A stretch of DNA of 64,000 nucleotides, from contig JASJEC010000016.1 of NCBI GenBank assembly GCA_030064845.1, positions 16,248 through 80,247 of the forward strand, in the 5' to 3' direction. This document shows, piece after piece, positions 1 through 9,443 of the stretch (position 1 is the first letter of the stretch; every line of letters begins with the position of its first letter). The position numbers were made by a program, and so were the translations under genes. The notes under the pieces were generated by a model, which was not told the origin of the DNA, searched no databases, and saw only the letters and a list, made by a program, of their open reading frames with translations. The DNA is from Kiloniellales bacterium. Its GTDB lineage: Bacteria; Pseudomonadota; Alphaproteobacteria; Kiloniellales; JAKSDN01.

Positions 1-458
1 ACTTCTCCATGACCGGCTGGCGACTCGGCTGGATGATCGTGCCCGAGGCGCTACGGCGGCCGATCGAGTGCCTGTCGCAGAATTTCTTCATTTCCCCGCC
101 GACCATTTCCCAGATCGCGGGCGTGACCGCGCTCGACTGCCACGACGAGTTGGACGCTTACGTCGCCGCCTACGCCCGCAACCGCGCCCTGCTGCTCGAT
201 CGCCTTCCCAAGGCCGGCTTCGACCGGCTCGCCCCGGCCGACGGCGCCTTCTACATCTATGCCGATGTCGGCGCGCTGACCAACGACAGCCGGGAGTTCT
301 GCGCCCGCATGCTGGCGGAGACCGGCGTCGCGGCGACGCCGGGCGTCGACTTCGACCCGGCGCGGGGCCACCGCTTCGTCAGGTTCTCCTTCGCCGGCCG
401 CGAAGCCGACATGGCGGAGGCCAGCAACCGCCTGGAGAGCTGGATAAGGGGCGACTGA
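1..458 (+). CDS. Aminotransferase class I/II, C-terminal part (truncated by window start)
   Basis: The reading frame is open from the first bases of the window (F-S-M-T-G-W-R-L-G-W) and stops at 456-458, so the gene starts outside. The MTGWRLGW motif is the conserved block just after the PLP-binding lysine in fold-type I aspartate-type aminotransferases, so that lysine lies just off the left edge. Later segments fit the family's small domain: DGAFYIYADV, then GVAATPGVDFDP, and a final RFVRFSF whose arginine normally binds the substrate carboxylate. The amino donor and acceptor cannot be told from this half. The gene converges on rne, with only 3 bases between the stop codons. Confidence 0.88.
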   Translation, partial: FSMTGWRLGWMIVPEALRRPIECLSQNFFISPPTISQIAGVTALDCHDELDAYVAAYARNRALLLDRLPKAGFDRLAPADGAFYIYADVGALTNDSREFCARMLAETGVAATPGVDFDPARGHRFVRFSFAGREADMAEASNRLESWIRGD

Positions 459-461
459 ACC

Positions 462-3083
462 TCAGTTCCAGCGCTGCCACCAGCCCTTGCGCTTCGGCCG
501 ATCCGCCTCGTCGTCCTGCGGCTCGCTGACCGCTGGCGGTTGCTCAGCCGGGGGCAGGGACGTGTCGGGCTGCGGCCCGGCGCCCGGGATCTCGGCCTCG
601 CCGAGCGCCGGCTCCGCCGGCCGGACCTCGGGGGTGGCGGCTGCCAGCGGCACCGCGGGCTGATCCGGTTCCTGCCCCATGGCCGGTGCGGCCGACGGCT
701 CGTCCTCGACCGCCGACGCCGGCGGCTTCGCCCGGGTCCGACGTCGCGGCCGCTTCGGTGCGCGGTCCTCCGGCTGCGCCGCCTCGGCGTCCCCCGCCAC
801 CACCGGCTCGGGGGTGTCCTCGGGGCTTTCCGCGCCACCGTCCGCCTGCGCCCCTTCCGCGCTCTTCGTGTCGGCTTTGGCGCCGCGCCGCGGCCGGCTG
901 CGCCGGCGGGACTTGGGTGGCGTCTCTTCGGTCTCGCCATCCACCGCTTGCGCATCGGCCGCTTCCGTGTCGGCCGCTTCCGTGTCGGCCAGCTCGTCGG
1001 CGGCCGTCTCCGCGATCACCGGCTGGCCGGCTTCCTCCTCGCCGGCTTCGGCCGGCATCGCCTCGGCCGAGCTCTCCTGATCTTCGCCGTTACGGCGCTT
1101 GGCGCGCCGGCGGCCGCCCCGCTTGCCGCGCCGGCGGCGCGGCTTGCGCCGCTCCTCCTCGTCGGAGGCCTCGATCCCGTCCTCGGCATCCTCGTCGGCG
1201 CCGGTCTCGAACTCCTCGGCGGCCGACTCCTCGCTGGCCGCGGCTGGCGCCTCGTCGTCCTTGCGCCGGCGCCGGCGCCGGCCGCGGCGTCGGCGCTGGC
1301 CGTCTTCCTCTTCCGCGACCTCCGGAAGCTCCTCGGCCGGCAGGCGTGGCGACTCCGTGGTGGTGAGCCGCTCCAGCTTGAATTCCGGGGGCACCAGCGA
1401 CCCGTCACTCTCGACGCGAATCTGCAGGCCGTACTCCTGTTCGATCTCGACCAGGCGGTGCCGGCGTTCGTTGAGCAGGTGGAGCGCGACGTCCGGCGGC
1501 ATCGCGACGTTCAGCTCGCCACCGCCGCGGCGCAGCGCCTCCTCCTCCAGGCTGCGCAGGATCTGCTGACCGGCCGAATCGTCGGTGCGGAGGCGGCCGG
1601 TGCCGTGACACCGGCTGCACGGCTGGGTGGAGGTATCGAACAGGCTGGGGCGCAGGCGCTGACGCGACATCTCGAGCAGCCCGAAGGGACTGATGCGGCC
1701 GAGCTGGATCCGGGCCCGGTCGTGGCGCATCGCCTCCTTGAAGCGCCGTTCGACGTCCCGGTTGTGGCGGTGCTCCTCCATGTCGATGAAATCGATCACG
1801 ATCAGGCCGGCGAGATCGCGCAGGCGAAGCTGCCGCGCCACCTCCTCGGCGGCTTCGATGTTGGTGTTTCGGGCGGTTTCCTCGATGTGGCGCTCGCGGG
1901 TCGCCTTGCCCGAGTTGACGTCGATGGCTACCAGGGCCTCGGTCGGGTTGATCACGATGTAGCCGCCCGACTTGAGCTGGACCGAGGGGCTGTGCATCGC
2001 GTCCAGCTGGCTCTCGACGTTGTGCTTGAGGAACAGGGGGACGCCCCCGTCCTTGTAGAGCTTCACCTTGCGGGCGTGGCTTGGCATGAGGTTCTTCATG
2101 AAGTTCTTGGCCGCCTTGTAGCCCTCTTCGCCCTGGACCAGGATCTCCTCCATGTCCCGGTCGTAGAGGTCGCGGATGGCCCGCTTCATGAGGTTGGCTT
2201 CCTCATGGATCAACGCCGGCGCGGTCGACTGCAGGGTTTCTTCGCGGATCTGGTCCCAGAGCCTTATCAGATACTCGTAGTCGCGGCGGATCTCCGCCTT
2301 GCTCCGCTCGCTGCCGGCAGTCCGCACGATCACCGCCATGCCGTCGGGGATGTCCAGGTCCGACACGACCTGCTTCAGGCGCCGCCGGTCCGCGGCGCTG
2401 CCGATCTTGCGGCTGATACCGCCGCCGCGGCCGGTATTGGGCATGAGGACGCAATAGCGCCCAGCGAGAGACAGGTAGGTGGTCAGCGCCGCACCCTTGT
2501 TGCCGCGCTCCTCCTTGGCGACCTGGACAAGGATCACCTGGCGCCGCTTGATGACCTCCTGGATCTTGTAGCGCCGCAGGAGCTTGGCCCGCTTGCGCGC
2601 GGCGTCCTCCACGTCGTCGCCGCCGACCGTGTCGACCTTGGTCTCGACCGCGATTTCCTGGACCTTGCCGCCGCCGTTCTCGCCCTCGTCCGACGACCCG
2701 GCACCCGACTCGTCTTCCGAGTCGGCGGCGGTCGCGGTTCCGTTGCCTTCGCCGTTGTCGTCGCTCTCGGTATCGACGTCGTCGTCGCCGTTAGCGCTCG
2801 CGCTCTCTTCCGCGATCAGGGCCTCGCGGTCGGCGATGGGGATACGGTAGTAGTCCGGGTGGATCTCGCTGAAAGGCAGGAAGCCGTGGCGATTGCCGCC
2901 GTATTCGACGAAGGCGGCCTGTAGGGAGGGCTCGACCCGCGTAACTTTCGCGAGGTAAATGTTGCCTTTAAGCTGCGTCCTTGCAGTCGATTCGTAATCA
3001 AACTCTTCGAGACGGTTGCCGCTCAGCACCACCACGCGCGTCTCGTCCGCATGGGATGCGTCGATCAGGATTCGCTTGACCAT
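462..3083 (-). CDS. rne: Ribonuclease E
   Basis: Endoribonuclease of mRNA decay and rRNA/tRNA processing, 873 residues. The N-terminal catalytic half is complete: S1 RNA-binding domain from about residue 35, interrupted by a Glu/Asp/Ser/Gly-rich insertion (about 92-165); the catalytic aspartates D388 (ALVAIDVNSG) and D431 (VIDFIDM), 43 residues apart as in E. coli; and the zinc-link CxxC at C489/C492 (PCSRCHGTG). The C-terminal 300 residues are low-complexity, with alternating Arg-rich blocks and Ala/Glu-rich acidic stretches, as expected for the disordered degradosome scaffold. ATG start with GGAG about 10 bases upstream. A 600-base leader separates it from divergent amiC. RNase E often autoregulates through its 5' leader, but I cannot show this here. 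Confidence 0.96.
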   Translation of the reverse strand: MVKRILIDASHADETRVVVLSGNRLEEFDYESTARTQLKGNIYLAKVTRVEPSLQAAFVEYGGNRHGFLPFSEIHPDYYRIPIADREALIAEESASANGDDDVDTESDDNGEGNGTATAADSEDESGAGSSDEGENGGGKVQEIAVETKVDTVGGDDVEDAARKRAKLLRRYKIQEVIKRRQVILVQVAKEERGNKGAALTTYLSLAGRYCVLMPNTGRGGGISRKIGSAADRRRLKQVVSDLDIPDGMAVIVRTAGSERSKAEIRRDYEYLIRLWDQIREETLQSTAPALIHEEANLMKRAIRDLYDRDMEEILVQGEEGYKAAKNFMKNLMPSHARKVKLYKDGGVPLFLKHNVESQLDAMHSPSVQLKSGGYIVINPTEALVAIDVNSGKATRERHIEETARNTNIEAAEEVARQLRLRDLAGLIVIDFIDMEEHRHNRDVERRFKEAMRHDRARIQLGRISPFGLLEMSRQRLRPSLFDTSTQPCSRCHGTGRLRTDDSAGQQILRSLEEEALRRGGGELNVAMPPDVALHLLNERRHRLVEIEQEYGLQIRVESDGSLVPPEFKLERLTTTESPRLPAEELPEVAEEEDGQRRRRGRRRRRRKDDEAPAAASEESAAEEFETGADEDAEDGIEASDEEERRKPRRRRGKRGGRRRAKRRNGEDQESSAEAMPAEAGEEEAGQPVIAETAADELADTEAADTEAADAQAVDGETEETPPKSRRRSRPRRGAKADTKSAEGAQADGGAESPEDTPEPVVAGDAEAAQPEDRAPKRPRRRTRAKPPASAVEDEPSAAPAMGQEPDQPAVPLAAATPEVRPAEPALGEAEIPGAGPQPDTSLPPAEQPPAVSEPQDDEADRPKRKGWWQRWN

Positions 3084-3684
3084 AAAGATTTAACTCCGAT
3101 ACGCGCCCGGCGAGGACACCGCCGGAAGCCGAGCCGGTACCGCGCGGGAACAAGGTGTTCCCACGGGGTCGGTCGACTGCTGGCGAGGGTCGTCGCGGCG
3201 CGACTGCGACTCCGCATCCTCGATGCGTCATCATGGAATTGCGGAGCGTCGCGTCACTGTTCATGTCTGTCGTGTCTTCCCGGCGCCCTGCGGCGCCATC
3301 CTTCTCCGCCCGGCAGGCACCCGGTGAGTGGGCATCTGTTCGGGCCGGACGGCGGACCAGGATCCGCCGAGAATGCGGTGTTACCCTAGGCGATACCCAG
3401 GCGCACTACAATCTTTGCTCGCAGACGACGGCTCCGGGCCATGGCGGCCTTGGCGAGCCCGTCTCCCGAGCGCCCGTTACCGGGCGATTGAGTTGGCAGT
3501 TGGGGCTGCGTCGTGGTAACCCGCTTAACATAAGCAGAGAATCGGACTATCTCAATGCAATAATGGCGGTCGCAATCGGGCAACTGCCTCGAATAGCGGC
3601 TGTTTCCGGCGGCCAGGCCGGTCGGACGAGACCTCTGGCAAGACATGAAGCGAGGGATGACGGAACGGTGAGGTTCGGCGCTCC
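3084..3684. promoter_or_regulatory. Divergent rne/amiC intergenic region, no convincing gene
   Basis: About 600 bases between the start codons of rne (minus) and amiC (plus). Open frames in it lack family resemblance and plausible ribosome-binding sites. It must hold the promoters of both genes and the rne leader. The right part (about 3480-3600) is locally A/T richer than its surroundings and is the likeliest place for promoter elements. No strong hairpin or known riboswitch was recognised by eye. Confidence 0.5.
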
Positions 3685-4887
3685 ATGGTGAGGCTCTTGG
3701 CCGCCGCGGCCGTCTTGCTTCTGGCCTCCGTGCAGGTCGGCTACGCCAAGCCCAGCGTGACCGCGGCCAGAATCGGTGAGCATCCGGACAAGACCCGCTT
3801 CGTCATCGAGATTTCCGAGGCCACGCCCTATCGGGTGTTCACCCTGCCGGACCCCTTCCGCGTCGTGATCGATCTACCCGAGGTGGCGTGGCGCCTGCCG
3901 CGCGGCGGCGTTCCGCAGGGGGTCGGCATCATTCAGGACCTGCGCTTCGGCCTCTTCGCGCCGGGCCGCAGCCGCGTCGTGCTCGACGTCTCGGTGCCGG
4001 TCCGTGTGGCGGGGGTGCGCACGTTGCCGCCGGGCAACAGCAAGCAGGGCCATCGCTTGGTGATCGATCTGCACACCATCGAGCGCGTGACCTTCTTCGC
4101 CAGCGAGCGGCGGCCGATCACTTCGAAGCAGCCGCTGCCCAGCGTGCAGTCTGCGAGCCCCGCCAATCTCGAGGCCGCGCCCGAAGGGGACCGCCGTCCG
4201 ACCGTGGTGATCGACGCCGGGCATGGCGGCGTTGACCCCGGCGCCATCGGCGTCTCCGGGGCCTATGAGAAAGATCTGGTCCTGCGCTACGCACGGGAGC
4301 TGCGCAAGCAGCTTCTGGCAACCGGGCGATACCGGGTGGTCATGACCCGCGACGCCGACGTGGTGCTACCGCTGCGCACCCGCACGGCGATCGCCGAGCA
4401 GGCGGAAGGCGACCTATTCATTTCGCTCCACGCCAACACGCACCGCAGCGGCAAGATCCGCGGCGCTTCGGTCTACACCATCTCGAAGAAGGCGTCCGAC
4501 GCCGAGGCCGAATCCCTGGCGGCGAAAGAGAACAAGGCCGACGTCCTCGCCGGCGTCAATCTCGACGGCCAGACCGACGACGTGACGATCATTCTGCTGG
4601 ACCTGGCTCGGCGTGAAACCGATAATCTTTCCAAGCGCCTGGCTAATACCATGGTGGCCAAGCTCGCCGGCTCCACCAGGATGCTGCGCAATTCGCACCG
4701 TTCGGCCGGCTTCGCGGTGCTCAAGTCGCCTACCGTTCCGTCTATCCTCGTGGAGATCGGTTACATGACCAACCGAAAAGAGGAGAAGGCGCTGCGCAGC
4801 AAGGCGCATCGCACCAAGCTCACCGCCGCCATGGTCAGGGCGATCGACAGCTACTTCGAATGGCACGAAAGAATGAGCCGCACGTGA
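3685..4887 (+). CDS. amiC: N-acetylmuramoyl-L-alanine amidase (AMIN + Amidase_3)
   Basis: Periplasmic zinc amidase that cuts the stem peptide from MurNAc, normally during septum splitting; 400 residues. A signal peptide covers about residues 1-21 (ending QVGYA). An AMIN-type beta domain (about 24-135) would localise it to the division site. The catalytic domain starts near 170, with all zinc ligands visible: H180 in IDAGHGG, E195 in GAYEKD, H249 in SLHAN; and the catalytic glutamate E357 in ILVEIGYMTN. The next gene on the same strand is the peptidoglycan synthase mrcA, 90 bases downstream, so the two probably form a cell-wall transcription unit. AmiC is the closest E. coli name, from the AMIN plus Amidase_3 layout. 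Confidence 0.93.
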   Translation: MVRLLAAAAVLLLASVQVGYAKPSVTAARIGEHPDKTRFVIEISEATPYRVFTLPDPFRVVIDLPEVAWRLPRGGVPQGVGIIQDLRFGLFAPGRSRVVLDVSVPVRVAGVRTLPPGNSKQGHRLVIDLHTIERVTFFASERRPITSKQPLPSVQSASPANLEAAPEGDRRPTVVIDAGHGGVDPGAIGVSGAYEKDLVLRYARELRKQLLATGRYRVVMTRDADVVLPLRTRTAIAEQAEGDLFISLHANTHRSGKIRGASVYTISKKASDAEAESLAAKENKADVLAGVNLDGQTDDVTIILLDLARRETDNLSKRLANTMVAKLAGSTRMLRNSHRSAGFAVLKSPTVPSILVEIGYMTNRKEEKALRSKAHRTKLTAAMVRAIDSYFEWHERMSRT

Positions 4888-4977
4888 CAAGGTCATGACT
4901 TGGCCACATTCTAAACGCTTTCTTTGCAGTTCGAGACCTAGGGTCCGCCCGACCGGGCCTTTATCGCGGGAAGCCCC

Positions 4978-7419
4978 ATGACGCTCACACTGCGCATTCT
5001 GGCATCGTTGTTCACCGGAGGCCTGATCCTGGCGGTGATTGGCGCCGGCGCCTTCGTCTACGTGTTCTACGAATACGGGCAAGACCTGCCCGACTACAAG
5101 CAGTTGGCGAAGTACGACCCGCCGACCGTGACCCGGGTGCACGCCGGCGACGGGCGCATCCTGGCCGAGTATGCGGTGGAAAAGCGGGTCTTCGTGCCGG
5201 TGGAGGTGATCCCGCAGCGCTTGATCAACGCCTTCATCTCCGCCGAGGACCAGAACTTCTACCACCACCGCGGGGTCGACTTCTTCGCCATCGGCCGCGC
5301 CGTCGTGACCAACGTGGGCAACCTGCTGCAGGGCCGGCGGCCGGTCGGCGCGTCGACCATCACCCAGCAGGTCGCCAAGAACTTCCTGCTGAGCAACGAA
5401 CTCAGGATCGAGCGCAAGATCCGTGAGGCGATCCTGGCCTTCCGGATCGAGCGGGCCTTTTCCAAGGCCCGGATCATGGAGCTCTACCTGAACGAGATCT
5501 ACCTCGGCTTCGGCTCCCACGGCGTGGCGGCGGCGGCGCTGAACTACTTCAACAAGTCGCTCGACGAGCTCACCCTGGCGGAGGCCGCCTATTTGGCGGC
5601 GCTGCCCAAGGCGCCCAACAACTATCATCCGATCAAGCGGCGCGAGGCTGCGATCGCCCGGCGCAACTGGGTGATCGGCCGCATGCTGAAGGACGGGGTG
5701 ATCAGCGAGAGCGACGCCGAGCTGGCTTGGCAGGAGCCGTTGGAAGTGCGCGCGCGCAGCGCGACCGAGGTTGCCGAGGCGCAGTACTTCGCCGAGGAGG
5801 TGCGCCGCGATCTGGTCCGGCTCTACGGCGACGAGAAGCTCTACCAGGGCGGCTTGTCGGTGCGCACCACCCTGGATCCTCGTCTGCAGGAGATCGCCGA
5901 CAGCACGCTGCGTGCCGGGCTCATGGCCTACGACATGCGCCACGGCTGGCGCGGCCCCTTGCGGCGGATCGACCTCCTGGCCAGCGACTGGCGCGAGGCC
6001 ATGGTCGACCTGGAACCCCCGCTGGGCGCCGGTGCGTGGCGCCTGGCGATGGTTCTCGACCTGGACGACGAGGGCGCGCAGATCGGATTCAAGGACGGGT
6101 TGGTCGGGCGGATTCCCTTCGCCGAGATGGCCTGGGCGCGCCCCTGGATGGAAGACCAGAAGGTCGGCCCCGAGCCGAAGCTGCCCGCCGACGTGCTGAC
6201 CCGGGGCGACGTCGTCCTAGTCGAAGCGCTGGGCGTCGAGGCGCTCGGCGTCGAGGACGAGGGCTTGCCCAGTGAAGACTACGCGCTGCGTCAGGTGCCC
6301 GAGATAGAGGGCGGCCTGGTGGCGCTCGACCCGCACACCGGACGGGTGCTGGCCATGAGCGGCGGCTGGTCGTTCGAGCGCAGCGAATTCAACCGGGCGG
6401 TCCAGGCGCAGCGGCAGCCGGGGTCGGCCTTCAAGCCGATCGTCTACCTCGCCGCGCTGAGCGCCGGGTACACGCCGTCGACCATCATCCTCGACGCGCC
6501 CTTCGTGATCGACCAGGGCGAGGGCCGCGGCAAGTGGAAGCCGGCCAACTACTCGAAGAAGTTCTACGGCCCGACGCCGATGCGCGTCGGGATCGAAAAG
6601 TCCCGTAATCTCATGACGGTCCGCCTGGCCAGGACCGTCGGCATGGATCCGATTATCGAGACCGCCGAGCGGCTCGGCGTGGTCGACAACATGCGGCCCG
6701 AGCTGGCCATGGCATTGGGCGCCGGTGAGACCACCTTGCTTCGGCTGACCACCGCCTACGCCATGCTGGTCAACGGCGGCAAGCGGATCATGCCGACCCT
6801 GATCGACCGGGTGCAGGACAAGAAGGGCAACACGATCTACCGCCACGACCAGCGGCTCTGCGCCGGCTGCGAGGCCGAGATCTGGGGCCAGCAGGCGGTG
6901 CCCCGGCTGCCGGACGAGCGCGACCAGGTAGCCGATCCGCAGAGCGCCTACCAGGTCGTCTCCATGCTGCAGGGCGTCGTACAGCGCGGCACGGGCCGGC
7001 GCGTGGCGGCGGTCGGCAAGCCGCTCGCCGGCAAGACGGGAACGACCAACGAGAGCCAGGACACCTGGTTCATCGGCTTCACCCCCGACCTGGCGGTTGG
7101 TGTCTTCGTCGGCTTCGACGTGCCGCGTCCGCTCGGCCCGCGCGAGACTGGTTCCAGCGTGGCGGCCCCGATCTTCCGCGACTTCATGGCCGGGGCGTTG
7201 GCCGAGGAGCCGGCGATCCCGTTCCGTATCCCGCCGGGTATCCGTCTGGTCCGGGTCAACCTGGAGACCGGCCAGCCGGCCAGGGCGGGCGACCGGCGGG
7301 TGATCCTCGAGGCCTTCAAGCAGGGCACCGTGCCAGACGGCCGAGAGGCGCTGATCGACGGCGGCTACGACCCGCGGGTCGGCGGCAGCAGCGTGCCGGG
7401 CACCGACGGCTTGTACTGA
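4978..7419 (+). CDS. mrcA: Class A penicillin-binding protein 1A (transglycosylase/transpeptidase)
   Basis: Bifunctional peptidoglycan synthase of 813 residues, anchored by one N-terminal membrane segment (about 8-31). The GT51 glycosyltransferase domain has its catalytic glutamate at E90 (SAEDQNFYHHRG), followed by GASTITQQVAKN. The transpeptidase domain has the nucleophile S483 in SAFK, the SRN triad at 542-544 and KTG at 686-688. Between the two lies an OB-like insert (about 320-440), as in Proteobacterial PBP1a. It follows amiC on the same strand and precedes prfB, an order seen in other alphaproteobacteria. Confidence 0.96.
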   Translation: MTLTLRILASLFTGGLILAVIGAGAFVYVFYEYGQDLPDYKQLAKYDPPTVTRVHAGDGRILAEYAVEKRVFVPVEVIPQRLINAFISAEDQNFYHHRGVDFFAIGRAVVTNVGNLLQGRRPVGASTITQQVAKNFLLSNELRIERKIREAILAFRIERAFSKARIMELYLNEIYLGFGSHGVAAAALNYFNKSLDELTLAEAAYLAALPKAPNNYHPIKRREAAIARRNWVIGRMLKDGVISESDAELAWQEPLEVRARSATEVAEAQYFAEEVRRDLVRLYGDEKLYQGGLSVRTTLDPRLQEIADSTLRAGLMAYDMRHGWRGPLRRIDLLASDWREAMVDLEPPLGAGAWRLAMVLDLDDEGAQIGFKDGLVGRIPFAEMAWARPWMEDQKVGPEPKLPADVLTRGDVVLVEALGVEALGVEDEGLPSEDYALRQVPEIEGGLVALDPHTGRVLAMSGGWSFERSEFNRAVQAQRQPGSAFKPIVYLAALSAGYTPSTIILDAPFVIDQGEGRGKWKPANYSKKFYGPTPMRVGIEKSRNLMTVRLARTVGMDPIIETAERLGVVDNMRPELAMALGAGETTLLRLTTAYAMLVNGGKRIMPTLIDRVQDKKGNTIYRHDQRLCAGCEAEIWGQQAVPRLPDERDQVADPQSAYQVVSMLQGVVQRGTGRRVAAVGKPLAGKTGTTNESQDTWFIGFTPDLAVGVFVGFDVPRPLGPRETGSSVAAPIFRDFMAGALAEEPAIPFRIPPGIRLVRVNLETGQPARAGDRRVILEAFKQGTVPDGREALIDGGYDPRVGGSSVPGTDGLY

Positions 7420-7483
7420 CGCGGTGTGCCGGTCTAAAAGCTCCCGATCTTTCGATGAACCAGCCTTTTCGAGGAGGTAGCCC

Positions 7484-8618
7484 TTGCGCGCCGAGATCGA
7501 AGCGGCGGTCGGCGACATAAGGCAGTCGCTGGCCCTGCTGAGGAGGCATCTTTGACCTGGATGCCGCGACACGACGCCTGGACGAGCTGAACGCCCGGGC
7601 CGAGGATCCCGAGCTCTGGAACCGGCCCGAGGCCGCGGAGGCGGTGATGCGCGAGCGCAATCGCCTCGACCGCTCGATCACCGGCTTCCATAAGCTCGAG
7701 CAGGACCTCGACGATGCCCTGACCCTGCTCGAGCTGGCCGAGGCCGAATCCGACACGGACACGGCCGGAGAGGCGGAGCAGCAGATCCTAGCGCTCAAGG
7801 AGCAGGCCGAGAAGCGCCAGCTCGAGAGCCTGCTGTCCGGTGAGGCCGACGCCAACGACTGCTATCTGGAAGTCAACGCGGGGGCCGGCGGGACCGAGGC
7901 GCAGGACTGGGCCGAAATGCTCGTGCGCATGTACACCCGCTGGGCCGACTCCCAGGGCTTCAAGGTGGCCTGGCTCGAGGAGAGCCCGGGCGAGGAGGCA
8001 GGGATCAAGTCGACCAGCCTCAAGATCAGCGGCGAGAACGCCTACGGCTGGCTGAAGACCGAGTCCGGCGTGCACCGCCTGGTCCGCATCTCGCCCTATG
8101 ATTCCCAGTCCCGGCGCCACACCAGCTTCGCCAGCGTCTGGGTCTATCCCGTGGTCGACGACTCCATCGAGGTGGACGTGCAGGACAAGGACCTTAGGGT
8201 CGATACCTACCGGTCGTCCGGCGCCGGCGGCCAGCACGTTAACAAGACCGACAGCGCGGTCAGGATCACCCACCTGCCGAGCGGCATCGTCGTGCAGTGC
8301 CAGAACGACCGCTCGCAGCACAAGAACCGTGCCCAGGCCATGGCCATGCTGAAGGCGCGTCTCTACGAGCACGAGCTGAAGCGGCGCGAGGCCGAAGCCC
8401 AGGCCGAGGCCGACGCCAAGACCGACATCGGCTGGGGTCATCAGATTCGCTCCTACGTCCTCCAGCCCTACCAGATGGTCAAGGACCTGCGCACCGGGGT
8501 CGAGACCAGCGATACTCAGGGCGTATTGGGCGGCGGGATCGACAGCTTCCTCGAGGCCGCGCTGGCCCACAAGCTGGCCGGCGGCGAGGCGGGCGCCGAA
8601 GAGGCGCCGCCGGCCTGA
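7484..8618 (+). CDS. prfB: Peptide chain release factor 2, made by programmed +1 frameshift
   Basis: RF2 releases peptides at UGA and UAA. The true start is a TTG at 7484, six bases after a strong GAGGAGG. Frame 0 reads 23 codons to CTT TGA at 7550-7555; shifting +1 after CTT continues as GAC CTG (D-L-D-A) to the stop at 8618, giving about 377 residues against 365 in E. coli. The GGQ catalytic motif is at 248-250. The stop-codon-reading tripeptide is S203-P204-Y205, where E. coli has SPF; I believe SPY is common in alphaproteobacteria. A gene call starting at 7644 or 7647 misses about 55 N-terminal residues. Translation is autoregulated: when RF2 is scarce the ribosome pauses at TGA and shifts. 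Confidence 0.96.
7541..7556 (+). promoter_or_regulatory. prfB: prfB programmed frameshift site
   Basis: AGGAGG (7541-7546), then CAT, the slippery CTT codon (7550-7552), the in-frame TGA (7553-7555) and a following C. This is the canonical RF2 arrangement: an internal Shine-Dalgarno a few bases before CUU UGA C promotes +1 slippage. The zero frame stops here and the RF2 homology continues directly in +1. Confidence 0.95.
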
Positions 8619-8744
8619 TCGGCCGCGCCCTGTGGGCTCCGTTCACGCTTTTTCAACGCTAGCGGCCGCATCTTACTGGCCTACTGGGGTTTTCGGGGGC
8701 TGGGCCGCTGCCGGCCGGGGGCCGTCGATCCGTCAGGTTCGGGA

Positions 8745-9440
8745 GTGGAAGTCTTGCTGCCCAGCATGCTCTTCGTCAGGGGCCGGCTCGATTTCCGACG
8801 GGCGTCGGAGGCCATCTTCCTGGTCTTCCTGTCGACCGCGGCGATCTGCGTGGCCTACAACCTCGTCGTGCTTCATCTGATCGACGAGGAGCCGAACCTC
8901 TGGGTCAGCCTGAGCGGCATGGCCCTGCCGGCGGTGAACTTCATCGCCTCGGTGGTGCCGAGCATCGAAGGCTTCTCGGAGAACCTGAGCCAGGCCGCCG
9001 GCGGCATGGGCGCCGAGATGGCCAAGCACATCTACTCGATCAACTGGGTCGTGATCGGCTGTGGTGCGTTTCTTGCCCTGATTCCCTTCATCCGGGTGCT
9101 CACCATCGTCTCGCGCCAGCCCATATCCATGAAACGGGTGCCGATCCGCGGCCACAACCACAAGCGCGCCACGGTGAAGTACGCCTGCCACCTGTCGAAG
9201 GTCTACGCCGCCTTTTCCTTGATCACGGGCGTCGGGATCATTCTGGTGTTCGGCTCGGACAACATCGACCAGATCACCGCAATCGCCGGCAAGAGCAAGT
9301 CCTACTGGAGCCTGGAACTGCATCGCGTCGCCGTAATGGCCAGCATGGGCGTGGCCCTGCTGTTCTGGTCGGCGCTCTGGCTGGCGTTCTACCTTCGCGT
9401 GCGCCGCAAGGGCCTCGACCAGGTAAAGTGGCGGGAGTAG
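8745..9440 (+). CDS. Polytopic membrane protein of unknown function
   Basis: 231 residues with about four hydrophobic segments (approximately 22-45, 100-122, 150-172 and 195-218) and a basic tail ending KWRE. No family was recognised. Charged stretches between the helices (SMKRVPIRGHNHKRATVK) would be cytoplasmic loops. The start is GTG at 8745; an in-frame ATG at 8766 is a possible alternative and neither has a strong ribosome-binding site. It lies 126 bases after prfB and converges on the EamA gene, with 3 bases between stops. Confidence 0.65.
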   Translation: MEVLLPSMLFVRGRLDFRRASEAIFLVFLSTAAICVAYNLVVLHLIDEEPNLWVSLSGMALPAVNFIASVVPSIEGFSENLSQAAGGMGAEMAKHIYSINWVVIGCGAFLALIPFIRVLTIVSRQPISMKRVPIRGHNHKRATVKYACHLSKVYAAFSLITGVGIILVFGSDNIDQITAIAGKSKSYWSLELHRVAVMASMGVALLFWSALWLAFYLRVRRKGLDQVKWRE

Positions 9441-9443
9441 CCG

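Noticed and set aside
540..2924. Long plus-strand open frame of 794 codons opposite rne
   Set aside because: It is antisense to a well-supported rne and shows only the Ala/Arg/Leu-rich composition expected from the opposite strand of GC-rich coding DNA; no family resemblance.
3155..3691. 178-codon open frame in the rne/amiC intergenic region
   Set aside because: No ribosome-binding site, no domain or signal, overlaps the amiC start, and composition is unlike the neighbours.
7553..7555. In-frame TGA in prfB as a sequencing error or pseudogene
   Set aside because: The Shine-Dalgarno and CTT TGA C context is the known RF2 recoding site, and the rest of the protein is intact.
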